From the NCBI GenBank assembly GCA_013400155.1, contig VXBM01000132.1, positions 1,027,301 through 1,091,300 of the forward strand: DNA of 64,000 nt. The letters run 5' to 3'. The notes under the pieces are model-generated. The model searched no databases, was not told the DNA's origin, and was given only the letters and a program-made list of their open reading frames with translations. The position numbers and the translations under genes were made by a program. This document shows positions 1 through 19,800 of this stretch, one piece after another. Source of the stretch: Helopsaltes ochotensis (lineage: Eukaryota; Chordata; Aves; Passeriformes; Locustellidae). How positions within the stretch are numbered: position 1 is the first letter of the stretch; the number at the start of each line of letters is the position of its first letter.

Positions 1-2178
1 GGGAAGCCTGTTCTCCATGAACCATATAGGCAATGTGTTTAGACAGGACATATAGGTACCAAACCATGATGCCGTTTGGCTTTTTGCCTTTTTTTCTTTT
101 ATATGTTCTCTTTATTCTTCACAGACATGTTTGTAACTCTGTAGCCTATTGTATTAGTGACTATTTTTTCCAGTACATTTCCATAGCCTTTCCCTAGGCA
201 AAAAACCCCAAATTCCAGAACTCAAGCCCCGGGTGTACAAGGCCCCAGTGCCATCTTGGATCTTTCTGGGAACCAAGGCCAAGAGTGCCGAGGAAAGAGC
301 TCCAAAGAAAGGGCTTGACCTGAAGGAAAATTGCATCACCACTTGTCCTCTAATGGGTGCTTTTTATCAATTATGATTATTTCCTAAAACCTATGAAATG
401 TATTCACCCCTAGAGGGGGTAGGCTTTTGTGGACATCTTTCCATAACTGCCACTGAAGGCCTTCAAATAAACATCCGCTCTTATATTACGTCCTTACTAA
501 AATTATCTCGAGTTTCATTTCCAGGTTGGGAAAACAGCAACAACTATACGTTACCAGACAGTCATCAGTGAATCCTGGAGACACAGATGGATCTAGCATG
601 GATCCCGTAGTTTTAATATAGATATATAGAGATATATATATATTATATATATATATATAAATATATATATATTTTTCTCTATAATAGAGAAATATAGATT
701 TTTGGTCATTCTGGTCCAAGAACACAGGAAATGAAAGAATCAGTCATCTAGCAGCCTGAGGAAGTTCAAAGGCCTTGGGGAGAAAGGGAGCTTCCCACAA
801 GAAAAAAGAAAATTAGCACCAACCTAGGGGAACCTCAATTTCTTCTTCACAATGCCCAACAGAAGAGACAGTAGATTAGCTTCAAATGGTGGTATATTTC
901 TCAGTAGCTGCTTCTGTCATGTATCAATACTGTATTATTCTTCATCTTATGAAAGTAATATCTTGGTTAAGAAAGGACATTTTATTGAATGCTCTTTAGC
1001 CATTCCAGTCATCATTATTAAATCCATCTCTGGGCCAGAGACTTTTTTCTGACAACAGTGTGAGTCATGTTTAAATTATTTTGCAATTCTACTTCAGTTA
1101 CCCGTACATCATATCTTAGTTGTGACTGTCGTTTGCATGACAAATTCTCAGGCAGGTTTCTGTCAATAGACAAGGGCTTCCCACAGATCAGCATAATGTT
1201 AAGCTTCCAGTAAAACTGATGCTTCCTTTTGGAGCCAACACATTCAGGCTCCAAAACTTAAAACCCAAAGGCATCCGTCATTAGTAAATGTGCTGCACGA
1301 TGTGGTATGTACCAACTTGCCTCAAATGAAATATAATTAAGGTGATTTATTAGAGACTGTAGCCAATAATACTTCTTAATAGTTAATTTAAGGGAAATTA
1401 ATTTCCAATTTCATTGGAACTGGGTACTTTCTCCTTTTTTTTCTTTTAAGAAGTTTTTTCAAAGAGCTATGACCACCCCTGTTACTATTAGTAATAGATC
1501 CAATTTTTGGCTACAAGAAAGATTAAAAAAACAGTAATAGTTTGAGTGGGGGAATCCACCACTGATAAAATCTCTTCAGATTTTATCTTAATTTTGAAGT
1601 AAAATAGGAATTGGCCCATGTCAAACAAAAGAGGCAGCTTCTGGGTTGCTTTCTGGTTATAAAGATATATGTAGAAGGACTTTGGAGCTACTGGTTTCAG
1701 CATATACTGCAGTTGCACCTTGATCCCATTTTGGGACAAGACCAAGGGAACACAGGCCTTTGTACCAGTCTGGTTCCATCAGAGTTACAAAAATCCTATC
1801 TTGTTAGGCCAGGTCCTCAGGACAGTTGACTGACTGGGATGGAGGGTGTGCTGCAGCACACAGCTACTGGTTAGCTGTACCTTGCTACGTCCATTGCTTA
1901 CCTCATGATTTCAAGGGCAAAATAGGATGGCAATAAATTCAGTGTAATTACTGTTCTCCAGACTGTCAAAAGACAATGTAATCAACATGTAGTTTAAATT
2001 TATTAATTTTTTCAGTGTATCCATGTATTACTGGACATTGTCCAAGATTTCAGTTGATACCCAAGAGTGAACTATCATCAGAAAACTCAGAATACAGCAT
2101 ACTGTTCTTCTACAGCCTCCAAGCTAATCAGTATCAATAATTAATAATAATTCATATATGTTTGGTTTTGCTCTGCAG
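1..2178 (+). other. NCALD: Intron of NCALD upstream of the first coding exon
   Basis: No conserved coding exon was recognised on either strand. The only structure is an AT dinucleotide tract near 616-674. The exon at 2179 begins at a splice acceptor, so upstream non-coding exons must lie outside the window. This is inferred from the acceptor and from the known long 5' region of NCALD in vertebrates. Confidence 0.75.
616..674. repeat. AT dinucleotide microsatellite
   Basis: Interrupted (TA)n and (GATATA) units, seen directly in the NCALD upstream intron. It produces a meaningless Tyr/Ile-rich open frame on the minus strand. Confidence 0.85.
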
Positions 2179-2197
2179 GTAATACTTCAACTCCAAT

Positions 2198-9244
<7,047 letters not shown>

Positions 9245-11045
9245 ACCTGTCCTTTGGATGAATTATGTATCTGCTTTTTTTTTTTTCTTGCCAAACAACA
9301 TTCATGGTAGTGTTGCCTCTGTATGGCCAATTATGCCTTCATTTGTGGCATCTTATAGCTTATTTTGTTGTGGATTAATTATAAGAATGCTGAATTGCTC
9401 TTAACAATTTGTCCAGAGCACGGGCAGTACTGTTTTAAACAGATATTGTGGTGTTATCATTGTTTTTAAAATTTTGTTTTGTTTTTTTGTTTGTTTGTTT
9501 GTATCTGTTTTGGAAAGTATGTGTTGAGGAGGAGTAAACCAACAACAAACCCCTTGGCAGCAAGACACACTGACAGATTTTAGATTGCTGCTTTAGTTGT
9601 TAGGTATTCACCTGCAGGACCTGAAAGTGTAGTAAGGCTGAACCAAAGGGGTTGTGATGGGTGGGGTAGGATTCACCTGGAACCTCCTCCCCTGTCCAGG
9701 AGCCCCCAGTTAAGATCAAAGGCAGGACTGGGAAGAAGTATGAAAGCGCAAAACGTGTGTGGGGTGTATCATCCACTCCTATGCCTCGTTGTTTCAATGC
9801 TGTGAACATTTTCCAGGTTTGTGAAGGAGAAGGGACAAAATGAAGGTTGACACTTTTTACTAGGTTTACAGTGGTCGAAGTCACATGGCTTTATCTGAAA
9901 ATTCAGCAATTTGCAATCCTGATCTCCAAATCCACAACTGACAATACCTCTTGCCGTTTTGGATCAGCAAAAGCAGACACAGATATGAAAAGCTGGGTCT
10001 TGACAATAAATTTAAGGGAGATACATGTTGAATGTGAAATTTTCAGGTTAGTAATAAAACAGTTGCTACGAGGGAGAGTGGGCATTCACGTGAGGAGCTC
10101 ACGGACACCTGCAAGCAGTTCCAGCTAAGGCCTATCTGCTGTTCTGAATGCTCTTGCATAGCAGGAAGTTTTGGGGTGTTTTTGTCTCTCTCCACGTAGC
10201 TAACAGAGTTTCTGGGCCTGCTCTTAGAGGAAAGGCTGTCATCAAAACTTGTTTTAAACATAAAATTGTAGCATTTATATTTCATTTATTTTAGTAAAAT
10301 TCAAAAAATCTGTACTGAAATGAGGAAATGGTACGCTTTATGATATATTTATATATATAAAAATTAAAACAAAAAAAGATCAGCTCTTGAGAGAAATGTT
10401 GAATGTTTATCTTTCCGCCTAGGTGCAGGAGTTCTGAAATTTGCTGCTGCAAAATTTTATCCTTTGGTCAAAGTTGCTGTATGCAAAGCTAATACACACT
10501 TGGGATTTCTTAGGGACTTCACAAGCGGTGTTGCAAAAGAAAAGCTGGAAAGGCTTTAGCAACAGGAGGCATTATGCTGACTAAATTGGCATTAATCAGT
10601 CATTAGCTGAAGTCTGCTTTGTGATCCTGTTGGAGAGCTACCCATGCAGGCAGTGCACTGGTGTTGGGAATTCATGAGCTCGTTAGAGTAACCTTTGTCT
10701 GACAGGCAAAGTTGGCATTTTGTCAAGTGACCTTGTAGATGCTAATCCCCAGTAGCCTTAATTTTAAATAAACCAAGTAAAAGAAGTCTGCTTTGCAGAT
10801 GATGATTAGCTAACTGCTAATTAGAAGTCATGAATAAGTAGTTGAGCATAAATAATCTTCTGTGGAACACTAGCTAGCATGTACAATAACTGACAGAAGC
10901 AATCCTATACTTAATTTTTCCTTACCCTTTGCTTTGCCAGGTGTGAAGGGCAAAGCATGTTAAGAGAAAATAAAACTAAATTGAAAATAACATTGTTAAT
11001 CAGTTGTACTAAAATTTCTATGATTGGCTAATGACACTCAATAAA
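9245..11045 (+). other. NCALD: NCALD 3' UTR and candidate poly(A) region, end not fixed
   Basis: The 3' UTR begins at 9245 after the TGA. It contains T-rich and GTTT-rich sequence. Candidate poly(A) hexamers are AATAAA at 10005, 10053, 10767, 10969 and 11040, and ATTAAA at 10363. A UTR of roughly 1-2 kb would fit known NCALD transcripts, but the sequence alone does not choose among these sites. A longer form ending near 19046 is possible and is noted separately. Confidence 0.5.
9472..9505. repeat. (GTTT)n simple repeat in the NCALD 3' UTR
   Basis: This is a short run of T-rich GTTT units, seen directly. It lies about 230 nt downstream of the NCALD stop codon. Confidence 0.8.
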
Positions 11046-14000
11046 TATCTTCAAGCACACATATTTGTCTCAAACAATCACAAAAATCTAATAGATTATA
11101 TATTTCCATTACATTCATCAAAATACTGAGCCAAGATGAGTATGGGAAAATAAGAAAGCAAAGGGGGCCCAACCACAGACACAAACAGATTTTAATTCCC
11201 AGCACTTTCAGGTGTTACAAGCAACACTGGCAAGTTTTGCACCAATTCTTCTGGCTGATGAAAATGTTCCCTGTCTCCTTCTCCCAAATTTTAATTAGGC
11301 ACCATGAGCACAAATTTAACCCTTCGAAGGACTGTCTGTGCCTACCTTCTTCAAGGTAATTTTCTGCTTTACATGGACAGGTTCTGGCCCTCTCATGTCC
11401 ATCACCTCATGGATTTTGAAAGTTATGTACTTTAGGGTTGTATTTCAGCAGAGGAAACCTGGCCAGTCTGCTGGGGATTGCTGAAGGAAGGTCAGTGGAC
11501 ATGCACTGATCAACAATCCCCTCTGCCAGATGGGAATGACCAGTGCTGCCGGCTCCATCACCACCCCTGTGTGGGCAGGACAAGGTGACGCCAGAGGATC
11601 CCTGGTGAACTTCCAACCTCCTGGCTCAGTGCGGGCACCCACGTCCAAAGCAGCCCAGACCTCTGGAAGCTGGCATTTACTGAAGGTGAACTTGGTTCCA
11701 TCTTCTTCTTAATGGTGTGAAAGCAGTTGCATGTGACCGAAGCTTTTAAAATGTTGCCTTTTATTTAAGTGACTGCATACCACCTCTTTCTCATTTTACA
11801 AGATACTTCTGGCTCAGAACCCAATCTCTCCGTTTGTTTTTGCTCAGTAGTCTTGGGGTGTTGGGGCCAGGTTCGCCTCCCGGGTCACTCCCGTACAACA
11901 TGTGTTTGAAAGCACAACCTGTGCTGTGACCCCAGGCCAGCAGAGATGTAATGCTTCCCACAGTTCACAAAATTTGGAATAATAAGAATTAGCTTACAGC
12001 TGCAGAGGACATAGCTGCAGATAAGGCTATTGTATAAACATTTACAGAGTGAACTAAGGTTATTCTTTTACCTGAGTGCCACTGATGATTGGTATTATTT
12101 TAAATTATTAACTATCCCTTTCTTTCTCTGCCTCTGCGTATACTTAAAGAGTGATTCTTAGCTGAAGTTGTGATGGGAACATCTGCAGACCTCAAATCAG
12201 CAGGACAGCAGTGGTATGCTCCACCTCAGATTGAAATTTTCTGCTTTACTGCCATTTGCATTTGTAATCATAACTGCCTTCATAAAGCTTTTGAAGGCAA
12301 AGTGGTGTATCCTGTATAAAATTAGTCAGCACAGTTAGTCAGACTTTTGAGTGATTTATTAGCAATATCTCCACACCGGAAGGATGGCAGAGAGCATGTA
12401 CTATTTCATATTGCTTCTCAATTTTGTAGATGCATTCTCTAGTTTTACTTGCATGTGCGAGAGGCAACCTTCACTATGTGTTCTCCAAAGGAATTGAGTA
12501 CATCTCACATGAGACTGAACACATGGAAAGTGCCAGTCCCATTTATCTGACGTTCCCAGTCAGCTTGTCAAACTCTGGGCCAGAAGATGTGAAGTGAGGA
12601 CTCTGACTTGTGAGTTTTGCAATAACCTCTCTTTGTTTTAGAGTGCTTTGGGAAGGGAAAAGGGAACACAACCCTTTTAAAACCAACACACGTGTTCTTG
12701 TGAGCAGTTAGAGTTTGAGAGGGACTGAAGAAATATTTATGTTTCAACACTATTTGAAACCCTGTCAGTTCACAGTTCAATTATGTTCCTGAGGTACCCA
12801 GAGCTATGCTGTTCCCTTGCAGTTCTTAGGAGCTTGTATGATTTTTATCTTCTTCCAGGGGCATTCTGTCCTTTGTTGTTCTGTGTTATAAGGCATGACC
12901 TCCACATTTTCTGCTCCTTAAAACAGTAAGCCAGAAGTGTGTAAATTTCATAGCTGGATGAGGTCTGTGTGCAGAAATATTGCACACCAGCACAGGAAGT
13001 AGTCACACATGACCAAGTCCAAGTGGTTTGAACACTGCCCCTGAGGTATGAGCCCCAGGACTTCTCTCTTCACTGATGGCAGAAGTGCAATAATGTGGCT
13101 TAGCTTGATTTTCTTTTACTGCAGATCAGGTTAAGTTGCATTACCTTTCATTTGCTGTGGGCAGAACCTTGTCTCAGCTGACTCATGGAAACTTGGTGAA
13201 CTGTGGTACCTTGATGTTGAGCCCTAATCTGCAGACTGAGCTAACATGAGAAGATGGCCTTGGCCATACGTCTCAGTACATGTCACCCAGAGAACACGGT
13301 GACAGCTGGCAGGTCCCTGGGGACATGTGGCAGTGAGGAGGGAATCTCCTGCCTCAGAACAAATGCCCTGAACTGAGCTGCTGACTTCTTTTAAAACTCT
13401 CTCTCCATTTTTAGCACCGCTGGTGTAAGATGCAACATGATAGCAATAGAGCAAGTCAGGATGGAGGAGGCATCCTTCAAGAGTTTCCTTTTGCAGTTTA
13501 GCCTACAAGTGCCAAGTGGAACAATCAGACAAGTCTGATTGTTGGCTGGCCAAGTCTTCCTGAACACCCAGTACACCAGCACCTCCTTTTGTCTTTCTCA
13601 TGGTGCTCCCTCCATTTCCTGGCATGGCAGTCCTTGGGCTCAACAGGTCAGGTACCTGGTGCAAGACTGGTGGAGAAGAGTATTTCACCTGCCCTTTTCA
13701 GAAGTATTTGGATACATTCTTTGCTCTCTGTCTTACTAAGTGGGATCTCATGTAGGAGTCTTAAAGTGGGGAAAGTTGGTTTTCTTGGTATCTCAGGCAG
13801 AACTTGTGCTTAGAAATGCAAAGAAACTTGGCAAATGCAGAGAGCTGAGCAGTGCTCAGAGCTGCATGCAGAGTTTCCCAGTGATTGTGCAGTAGGCAGA
13901 TAAGATAAACAGCAGTGATACATCAGACACATTGTGCAATATGTTTCGAGATAGGGTTTGACTAGAAATGCCACCTTCTATGTGAGCAGCTCTCTCTGGT

Positions 14001-16266
14001 GCATATTCTGTCAGAGGAGCTGACAAAATACACTCTAAAATGAAGCAGCAGAGCTGTTCACCATACCCTGGCAGGCATTGGACAAACAGCTCCCAGGATG
14101 AGCATAAGGTTTTCCCTAAGTGCAGCTGAGGACAAAACATTGCCTGTAGCACTTCATTCCTGGTCATGGTAGAAAAGAAGAAGGGGAAGCTCCATTGACT
14201 CTGAAAGCCCTGGTGTCATTTTGCAGGCTAGGGACACTGGAATGAACATCTGTGTTTTAAGCACATAGAAAAGAAGGCAGGGATTATAAACAGGTATGGA
14301 ATCATGACATTAGGAACCAGGACCAATGTTGAGGGACTGCAGAAGCCATTAGGTGCCTCTGGCCTTCAGAGCAGTAGAACCATCAGTTGGATGCACGGTC
14401 AGTCTCCTTGCCCTGTGCAGAAGATACCCATCTACTATGGGTATTTAATCAGCATCCCATATTCCATCCTGGCCTTTGCTGCTGTTGTTTCTAAATTATC
14501 CATACTGAGAAGTTGTCTCTGGGGTGAGGATTTTCACAGGGTAAGGTATAAAGCTTTTCAGATGTACTGTCCATATCTTACTGTCCATAAGCTGGAAAGT
14601 CCAGATGCAAGGGGCTTCTCATTGCTTCACACAGGTTGTTATTTTAATGTGTAGCTGGAATTAAGCTAACACCTGTAAAACGCTGACTAATAAGCAAAGA
14701 AAAAAAGAGCTTGAGTTGTAGTGAACAATGTGAAAAAAGTAGAGAAATTAAAAACTGTAAAGACGTCCCTGCCTGTAGCCCAGGGTCTGAATTTGCACAG
14801 TGAAACCCTCTTAGCAGTAGCCAGCACAGAACAGCTCCTTCTACTCCTGGGTAGATGGTACCTCCTGGGCTGTTTCAGCCCTGTGTGGTGAGGCTGGGGA
14901 CTCTTGGTCCTGCCAAAGACATGGTTATCTGAGATTATTATGCAGGCTGAGGGCTTCCTAGATCTCGAGGCACACAACAGCCACCCACCCTATGCATTAT
15001 GTTCATTTACTGTGCACCTGAGATGTTTTAGATCTTCCCCTCTTGCCCTGACCTTATACCAAAGATGTTCTCACCTTCCCAGGGCATGTGCTCAGGGTGT
15101 CCAGCTCTCCAAGTCTTTGCAGCCATCCTCAGCCATCAGTTGCGATCCCCAGCCTTTGTGTGAACAAATAACAAACACCAGACCTTGACATGTAGAGGAG
15201 CCAAGCTTGATGCACTTAAATGGAACAGCTTCTGATTTGGTTTCCTGTCTTTGGCCCACCTGTGTGTACCACACTATTTATTTCCTGTTATTAAGTACTG
15301 GCGGTATTAAATGTTTCAAGGGCACACTGAACCTCTGAAACAACATGGTTTTCATTATTGTGTTTGTGTTTGTTGGGGCACTGCAGACTGAATCTGCCTG
15401 GTGCTCGCTCTCTGCTACCCTGGTTTACTCCACAGAGAGCTGGTTTCTCCCAGGCTGGAGCAGCACCTTCCTATGCATCCCCATGCAATGTGCAGTGCCC
15501 CAGTCCTGCAGGAGCAGCCAGATGCTGTGGACCAAGAGATAATTTTGGCATAGTTATATCAGGGGGAAACTCTTCCTGCTTTCCATCAAAAACAAATGTT
15601 GGGGGTGTGACCTCAGGTTTTCTCCTCCCTGGGGACAGGGGTTTCAGTGGTGTTCAGGGTTGGCCTCACATTTCCCCACCAAATTGGATGACAGGATGAT
15701 GGGAAGAAAAAGAAAAATCAGATCCAGGGTTTCAATCCAGTAAGGATCTAAGGAAGGTTACTGAAGACATTATGCTCGATGTTAGTTGTACAAATGTTCC
15801 ACAAAATCATGCTTCTTTGGTATTTTGAGTTTAATTTTCTTATTCATGTTTTAGGCATGTTCGTGATTTATTTCATTATTCCTCTTAGATTCAGCCCTGC
15901 TGGTTCTTCAGCTCTTACGCAGAAGTCCCAATGATCCCAAGAGCAGAACTGACTGAGCAATTTCTAGCAAGGTGGGCACACCGTGCCTGGTAAAAATGAA
16001 GAGCTTAATTACCTTAGGGATTGTTTTTGTGTGCACACTTGTTTCAAGGAGACAAATTGAGCTGCATTTCAATGTGTTTATCTCTTCCGCTCGCTCACTT
16101 CAATTCCATCCAAGCAGTCTTGTAGTTAATATTTGTATATTCAGCATTATTTTGCGCTTGAACCTGAAGTGACCAATATTGTCTTCCTCTGACAGGAGTA
16201 CTTAATACCTTTTGATTTTTAAATATTGCTGAGTGAGTGATTTGATGGATGCAAAAGTAGTTACAC
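11046..16266. other. Intergenic or distal 3' sequence between NCALD and the first solo LTR
   Basis: I recognise no coding exon, RNA gene or repeat family here. All open frames are short and without known homology or supporting splice sites. The base composition resembles the flanks. Confidence 0.6.
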
Positions 16267-16843
16267 ATTTGTGTGCTGGCTTTGGCTGTGATAGAGTTAA
16301 TTTTCCTCACAGTAGCTATAATGAGGGTCAGTTTTGGATTTGTGCTGATAATAGAGGGATGTTTTCATTATTGCTGAGCAGTGCTCATATAGTGTCAAGG
16401 ACTTTTCTGCTTCCCACCCTATCAGCAAGGGAGGTTGTGGTGCACAGGGAGGTGGGATGGGACACAGCCAGGACAGCTGACCCCAGGGATACCCCAGACC
16501 ATGGTGACATACTCAGCATATAAAGAGGTAGGGGAAAGAAGGAGGAAGAGGGTGGCAAGTTCACAGTGATATCATTTGTCTTCCCAAGTCACTCCCAAGT
16601 TACCTGTGATGGAGCCCTCTTTTTCTGGGAGTGGCTGAACACCTGTCTGCCCATGGGAATTAGTGAATGAATGCCTTGCTTTGCTTGTGCAGGGGCTTTT
16701 ATGTTCCCTATTAAACTGTCTTTATCTCAACCCATGGGTTTTCTCACTTTTACCCTTCCAATTCTCTTCTCCATCCCACCGGAAGGAAGTGAATGAGTGG
16801 CTTTGTGGGATTTAGTTGCTGGCTGGGATTAAATCACAATTTG
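16267..16843 (+). mobile_element. Solo LTR of an avian endogenous retrovirus (LTR 16272-16838) with 5-bp target duplication
   Basis: The element begins TGTGCTGGC and ends ATCACA, so its termini are the short inverted pair TGTG/CACA. It is flanked by identical 5-bp copies ATTTG at 16267-16271 and 16839-16843. Inside are a TATA-like TATAAA at 16519 and an ATTAAA poly(A) hexamer at 16710 in the right order for U3-R-U5 on the + strand. The length is 567 bp. The sequence resembles bird ERVL-type LTRs, and a 5-bp duplication fits that class. No gag, pol or env sequence is adjacent, so this is a solo LTR left by recombination. The exact family name is not assigned. Confidence 0.88.
16519..16524 (+). 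promoter_or_regulatory. TATA box inside the solo LTR
   Basis: TATAAA lies about 250 bp into the LTR, in the position expected for the U3 promoter. Whether it is still active cannot be seen. Confidence 0.5.
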
Positions 16844-19800
16844 TTTAAATTTGGGCAGATTTTTCTGATGCTGTATGAACTAATAAATTGAGATAAAACA
16901 TGGTAAAGAGCTGAATGGATCAAAGTGTCCAGTTCCTATTTTAGGTCCATGACCATTCCACAGGGAGAGCTTTCTCTGTTCCCTCAGGCTATTGCCTCAT
17001 TGCAGCATAGAGTAGACATAACAAATCGAACTTCTAATGATCTACTACAGACTCACTGCAGCAGCATGGAGTTCAGTATATCCTATGTCTTGGCAAAATG
17101 AGATACCTCTCTAGATGAATGCTTTGTAAGCAATTCTACATATCCTAAGGAAGACTTCTATTATTCAGAAAGGAGAGGGACAACTATGAATTAAATTAAT
17201 TTGGTCCGCATATTTTTCTTATGGCTGGCTAGAATTGTAAGTGTCCTGTGTGTTGTTGCCTATAGCTGTTGTGATGTGTTACTTTCCCCCCCTGGTTCTG
17301 TTGTAAGCTCATCTGGTGGTATCCTGAGTCTCCAGCTGGTTCTCCACCAGGAAAAGCCCCTGAGATGGACATGTAGAGGCGAGCAGCTTTCTGGCACACC
17401 AGGGACAGCTTTTGGGGATGTGGCCCTGTGCTGTTCCATGCTTTGGGAGTTTTTACCTACAGAGCAACATGTTAAACCTACCTGGTAAAATGAAAGTAGG
17501 TGATCAGGCCACTGGAGGAGATGGAGAATTTGGCGGAGGGTTGTGTATGTTTTGTGCCCCCCAGCACGTGCACGGTTCCCCCAGCTATTAACTTCCAGTT
17601 AGGATCTTTCCTGAGCTCTTAGTGTTAGAATAAAGTTTTCTTCTGCTGATAATATATTTGTATTATGCAACATACTCAGAAAACAGAAGATTATCTCTCT
17701 ATGACTGTCCTCTCCTCTCAAGAAGCTGTTCTTTTCTGTACATATGATATGCAGAATGTATGGGAGTCTTACCAGAGTTGGTTTGCATTTTTAAGACTGT
17801 ACTAATTAATGTGTGATACTATTGTGGTTTTGTAGTGGCATCTTTGATGTAAGATGTAAAAACTATTTAATTTTTTTTTGTTATTGTTCAGCTTTTAGAG
17901 ATAGCACCAAGGACTGCATGTTCACTAGAATCAGCCTTTTTCACGGGCTGTCATAGCTGCACGCAGGCACCGGTGTTTCACCCGGCACGTAGCACCTGCG
18001 TTCTTCTTTAAATAGGGGTCAGTTTTGAGTGGAAATTAATTCTTCCTGAAAAGTCTCGTTTTGTCTTTCCCTTTCTCAGATTCAAGCTTCCCCCTCCCAT
18101 GCTGTATGCCAGCCTTGGCCCCAGTTGAAGACCCGGGAGGAATGTCTCCTGACCCGGGGCACTGGGATCAGGCTCCCTCATCCCATAACTCACCCAATGC
18201 ATGCTCCTTGGAACTTAGCTTTCCTTGGAACTGCTGGCTGTGCCAGCACAAAGACCGTGGGCTCACATTGCAAGACAATTTGTGCAAATGACTTTAATGA
18301 AAACTGAGGGGAATTAAGGAAAAGAAGAGCCTGAGCAGCAATGTTAGGGTCAGAATCTTATGGGGGTGCTTAACAAAGCAAGAACTTGCGGTCAGTCCCT
18401 AAAAGACAGGACCATTTGAATGGCTTAGGTCTATGTTTCTTTTCAAGTTTGGAGAGTTAAGTGAGGCTCAGATCCAGCCTTTCAGGCAGGGTTTACTTAC
18501 TAGATAGACTGAGTCTGAGATGCTTCTCCAGATATTGTTGTGGGCCAGAAAACAAGACATGCTGCAGCTTAGGAGTTATTTTTCTTTCAGGGTTTTTTTT
18601 TTCTTCCTTTTTAATGGAGATAGCTGTTCAAACTGCACCTGGCAAAATGACTGACTTCAAAAGCATGTTTTTCCTTGTTATATAGACACTCACAAAACAG
18701 CATTGTGTGGCTAAAAAGGCACATTTGTGACAGTTTCTTTCTGAGTGCCAAAATATATAAGCAGTATTGTTTAAAGGGAAATAAAATTTTTTTTACTGTA
18801 TTGTTATTACTGTTGAACAAATATATTGTTTTTAAATGTTAGATTTTGAAGACTTTTGTATTGTAAATTGTTTTGTGACACGGTGCTTTTTCATACTGGA
18901 ATTACTGATTGCACCTAAATATGAATTATTGCTTTCTTATATTAATATGTGACCTTGAACAATCTTGATGAAAACCAATGTGTGGTGGATACCAACAGTT
19001 CAAAACAATTCACCTACTGAAATCCCCTAAATGTTCTTTCCTACTAATAAACATTCTGCTGCAGCTAGCGATGGTGTGCCATGCGCTTTATTCTCTTCAT
19101 GGTGGAGCCTTAAAGCCTCAGGTAGCCCCATGGTCTGGGGAGAAAACCCCAGAGAAGCCTTTGCCTGCCGCCTTCACAGCTCCTGTCTTGCTCACCACTG
19201 TGGGCAGAGTCAGCAGCCATGAAAGCCAATTTGGAGAGCTCAGCCAGGGCTTAAGCTGTGCACAGGCGCTGGGTCGGCACACTGCAGGCGGCTGGGCGCT
19301 CCACTGCTAACACAGTTTTTTCTCCAGCAGCTAAGCCAGCAGCCGGGCAAGGAGTAGGATGTCATGGAGTGGGTTATAAAAGCAAAAGAAGGACAGCACA
19401 AGGCTGAGAGTCCTGGTCCTCTGAAGCTGGAAGGAGCAGCTTAGCTGGCTGACAGCAATTTTCCCTGCTATAGATAAATCCCTCTCCAGGTTTAGGGGAC
19501 TTTTTTACCCCCTAATAACTATCACACCATCAAGGGAGTAGGATATGGCAAGGCAGCATGGGCTGGCAGGGTGGTAGCTGTGGTTAGTCACTCTGAGATG
19601 TGGCTGATGAGGCAGCAGCAGAGCTTGTCACTGCAGGAACTCTGGCCAACCTCAGGCAGACTCTGGAGGGAGCTGGCTGACGCTTCTGTGCATGCTCCTT
19701 AAGCTCCTCAAATTTTTACCTAGGTTAAACTTGTAGCTGGGATTAGCTGAGTGCAAAAAGTAGTTTAAAGTCTACTGGAAGGTAACAGAAACCAGTGCCT

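Noticed and set aside
486..725. Open frame rich in Tyr and Ile on the minus strand
   Set aside because: It is produced by the AT microsatellite at 616-674.
17200..17640. Possible further LTR ending near the AATAAA at 17629
   Set aside because: No terminal inverted repeats or target duplication could be found, and no family was recognised.
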